A program made the translations under genes and the position numbers. The notes below the pieces were generated by a model, which did not search any database, was not told where the DNA came from, and worked only from the letters and a program-made list of their open reading frames with translations. This document shows, piece after piece, positions 5,154 through 8,963 of a stretch of DNA of 8,963 nucleotides; position 1 is the stretch's first letter, and the number at the start of each line of letters is the position of its first letter. The DNA comes from Bryobacteraceae bacterium (GTDB taxonomy: Bacteria; Acidobacteriota; Terriglobia; Bryobacterales; Bryobacteraceae), in NCBI GenBank assembly GCA_030039005.1, contig JASHQT010000455.1, forward strand, positions 1-8,963. The letters run 5' to 3'.

Positions 5154-6415
5154 TCAATTCGCCGCGCCGCGTTTGACGGCGGCGTGGAACACGCGCTTGA
5201 GGATCGCCACCGCGCGATCGATCTCTTTCTCGGTCACGATATACGGCGGCAGGAAGCGCAGCACAGTCTCGTGCGTGCAGTTCATCAGCAGGCCCTGTTC
5301 CATCGCATCCAAAACGAGCTGCTTGCCGGAGAACGTCAAATCGGCGCCAATCATGAGCCCCTGGCCGCGCACTTCGCGGATGAACGGAAACTGTTTCTGC
5401 AGGTCGTCCAGCCTGGCGCGAAAATAATGGCCCATTTTGTCGATGTGCGGCAGAAGCCCATCCAGGATGTCCATGAACTCCAGCGCCACGCGGCAGGCCA
5501 GCGGTCCGCCGCCGAACGTGGATCCATGCATGCCGGAACCGATGGCCTGGGCCGCGCGATCGTTGGCCACGATCACGCCCAGCGGAATGCCGCAAGCCAG
5601 GGGTTTCGCCGCCGTCATGATATCCGGCAGCACCACCGGGTCGGCGAGCTGATACGCGAAATGCTTCCCCGTGCGCCCCACGCCGCACTGGATCTCGTCG
5701 AAGACCAGCAACGCGTCGTAACGGTCGGCCAGCTCGCGCGCCTTGCGCACGTATTCGAGCGACATGGGAAAGATGCCGCCTTCGCCCTGAATCCACTCGA
5801 TGACGATGCCCGCGGTGCGCTCGTTCACCACCTGTTCCAGCGCCACTTCGTCGTTGGGCTCGACAAACCGCGCACCGGGAAGCAGCGGCTCAAAATCGCG
5901 CCGGTACTTTTCCTGTCCCGTGATGGACAGCGCGCCGAGCGTCCGCCCATGAAACGAATTGTGCAGCGCGACGATCTCGTACTTTTCGGGATTGATTTGG
6001 TGGCCGTGCCCGCGGACCATTTTCAGCGCGCCTTCCATGCTCTCGGCGCCGGAGTTGCAGAAAAATGTGCGATGCAGGCCACTGGCCTTGGCCAGCCGTT
6101 CGGCGAGCGGGCCCTGATAGGCGTGGTAGTAAAGATTCGACGAGTGCAGCAGGCGGCCGGCCTGCTCGCGAATCACCTTCACCAGCCGCGGATGCGCATG
6201 GCCCAGCGCGTTGACACCAATGCCGGTGATGAAATCGAGATAGCGTTTGCCTGCCGGATCGTAGACGTAGCAGCCCTTGCCGCGATCGAGCAGCAGCGGA
6301 TAGCGGGCGTAATTCTGCAGCAGGTATTCGTTTTCGAGCGCGCGCACGCGGTCCAGCACGCTCGTTTCATTGCTTTCCTCTACGGGGGCAACCGGAAAAA
6401 CGGTGGACATAGCAT

Positions 6416-6419
<4 letters not shown>
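5154..6419 (-). CDS. argD: Acetylornithine aminotransferase
   Basis: A 421-residue class III PLP-dependent aminotransferase predicted to convert N-acetylglutamate semialdehyde to N-acetylornithine with glutamate, the fourth step of arginine synthesis. The phosphate-binding NSGAE (122-126), HNSFHGRT (153-160), the PLP-ring aspartate in FDEIQCGVGRTG (240-251) and the Schiff-base lysine K272 in TAAKPLACGIPLG are all present. The early stretch NYARYPLLLDRGKGCYVYD is typical of ArgD. ATG 6419 overlaps the pabAB stop by 4 nt (ATGA), so it is preferred to a longer form from 6479 that would lie inside pabAB; ATG 6410 is a second possibility. ArgC and ArgB are encoded about 3 kb away in another operon, which supports the role. 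Other class III specificities (ornithine, GABA) cannot be excluded by sequence alone. Confidence 0.88.
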
Positions 6420-8323
<1,904 letters not shown>

Positions 8324-8383
8324 GGCAGGGAATCCCCGTGAAATTTGATGATAACGGGCGTAGACTGGACGCAAGGAGTTCCG

Positions 8384-8963
8384 ATGCGACTGGTTCTGCT
8401 GTTATCTGTCTTCACCGCGTCCGTGTTGAGCGCCGGCGAGTTCCCGGCTCCGGCCGTGGATCCTCCCGGCGCAAGCCATTCCACGGCCACGGCTGTTTTC
8501 GCCGGAGGCTGCTTCTGGGGCGTGGAAGCGATCTACGATCGTTTAAACGGCGTCACCAACGCCGTTTCCGGGTATGCGGGCGGCGCCGCGTATACCGCGC
8601 ACTACGACGTGGTCAGCTCCGGAATCACCGGGCACGCCGAGTCCGTGCAGGTCACCTACGATCCGTCGAAAATTTCCTACGGCAAGCTGCTCGAAGTGTT
8701 TTTCGCCGTGGCGCACGATCCGACGGAGCTGAATTACCAGGGTCCGGATCACGGGACGCAGTATCGCTCCGCGATCTTTTACTCCACCCCGGAGCAGAAG
8801 CGTATCGCCGAAGCGTACATTCACCAGCTCGATGCGGCGAAGGTGTTTCCTAAGCCGATCGTCACCAAAGTGACGCCGCTGAACGGCTTCTATGCGGCCG
8901 AAGAGTATCACCAGCATTTCTACGATCACAATCCGAACAATCCCTACATCGTGTACAACGACG
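8384..8963 (+). CDS. msrA: Peptide methionine sulfoxide reductase MsrA, probably exported (runs off right edge)
   Basis: The first 193 residues of MsrA, which reduces methionine-S-sulfoxide in proteins. The active-site motif GGCFWG has the catalytic C43, and AVAHDPTELNYQGPDHGTQYRS (about 108-129) and EEYHQHFYDHNPNNPYIV (173-190) follow as in the family. The C-terminus, where a resolving cysteine often lies, is outside the window. The N-terminus MRLVLLLSVFTASVLSA looks like a signal peptide (short charged start, hydrophobic core, LSA cleavage site before Gly18), so the enzyme probably works in the periplasm or as a lipid-free exported protein. ATG 8384 has a strong AAGGAG 5 nt upstream. It is divergent from pabAB with a 60-bp spacer; no convincing promoter stands out there, although a weak TATCAT faces pabAB at 8348-8353. 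A fused MsrB domain downstream cannot be ruled out. Confidence 0.93.
   Translation, partial: MRLVLLLSVFTASVLSAGEFPAPAVDPPGASHSTATAVFAGGCFWGVEAIYDRLNGVTNAVSGYAGGAAYTAHYDVVSSGITGHAESVQVTYDPSKISYGKLLEVFFAVAHDPTELNYQGPDHGTQYRSAIFYSTPEQKRIAEAYIHQLDAAKVFPKPIVTKVTPLNGFYAAEEYHQHFYDHNPNNPYIVYND

Noticed and set aside
5029..5796. Minus-strand ORF of 255 codons overlapping argD and the methyltransferase
   Set aside because: Alternative frame of argD; arginine-rich composition without domains.

Overview
The window is ordinary chromosomal DNA, probably from an acidobacterium of the Solibacter/Bryobacter type. That assignment is an inference from high GC, the look of the arginine proteins and two small CPER-type hypothetical proteins that resemble ones I associate with that group; no sequence search was possible. 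There is no mobile element, CRISPR array, tRNA, rRNA or toxin/defence gene. The window is a set of biosynthetic and housekeeping genes with a few interesting details in the spaces between them.

Layout, left to right. (1) <1-581, minus: N-terminal part of a molybdopterin-binding-domain protein, cut by the window edge. (2) 582-714: intergenic space with a TATAAT promoter and a 7-bp inverted repeat. (3) 715-3102, minus: a tightly overlapping arginine operon argC-argB-GNAT, the GNAT being a short-type N-acetylglutamate synthase. Its promoter has a TATAAT that overlaps a 12/14 match to the classical ARG box and lies only a few bases from the argC start. (4) 3183-3741, plus: two tandem paralogous genes of about 81 residues with CPER at the N-terminus and RHExNHFCD at the C-terminus. 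The second is followed after 5 nt by pyrE (3747-4325). (5) 4326-4525: a 200-bp convergent spacer packed with inverted repeats. (6) 4526-8323, minus: an operon running fused pabA-pabB, then argD (4-nt overlap), then a small SAM methyltransferase (10-nt gap). (7) 8384->8963, plus: an exported MsrA, divergent from pabAB and cut by the right edge.

How the genes work together. ArgA-like GNAT, ArgB, ArgC and ArgD are the first four steps of arginine synthesis (glutamate to N-acetylornithine), split over two minus-strand operons. PyrE carries out the fifth step of UMP synthesis, so carbamoyl-phosphate-consuming pathways are neighbours here. PabAB makes aminodeoxychorismate for folate and shares a transcript with argD. 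MsrA repairs oxidised methionine, probably outside the cytoplasm. No complete new system is apparent. The best leads are the small CPER/HxxxHxC paralogues, the argC promoter/ARG-box arrangement and the structured convergent spacer.
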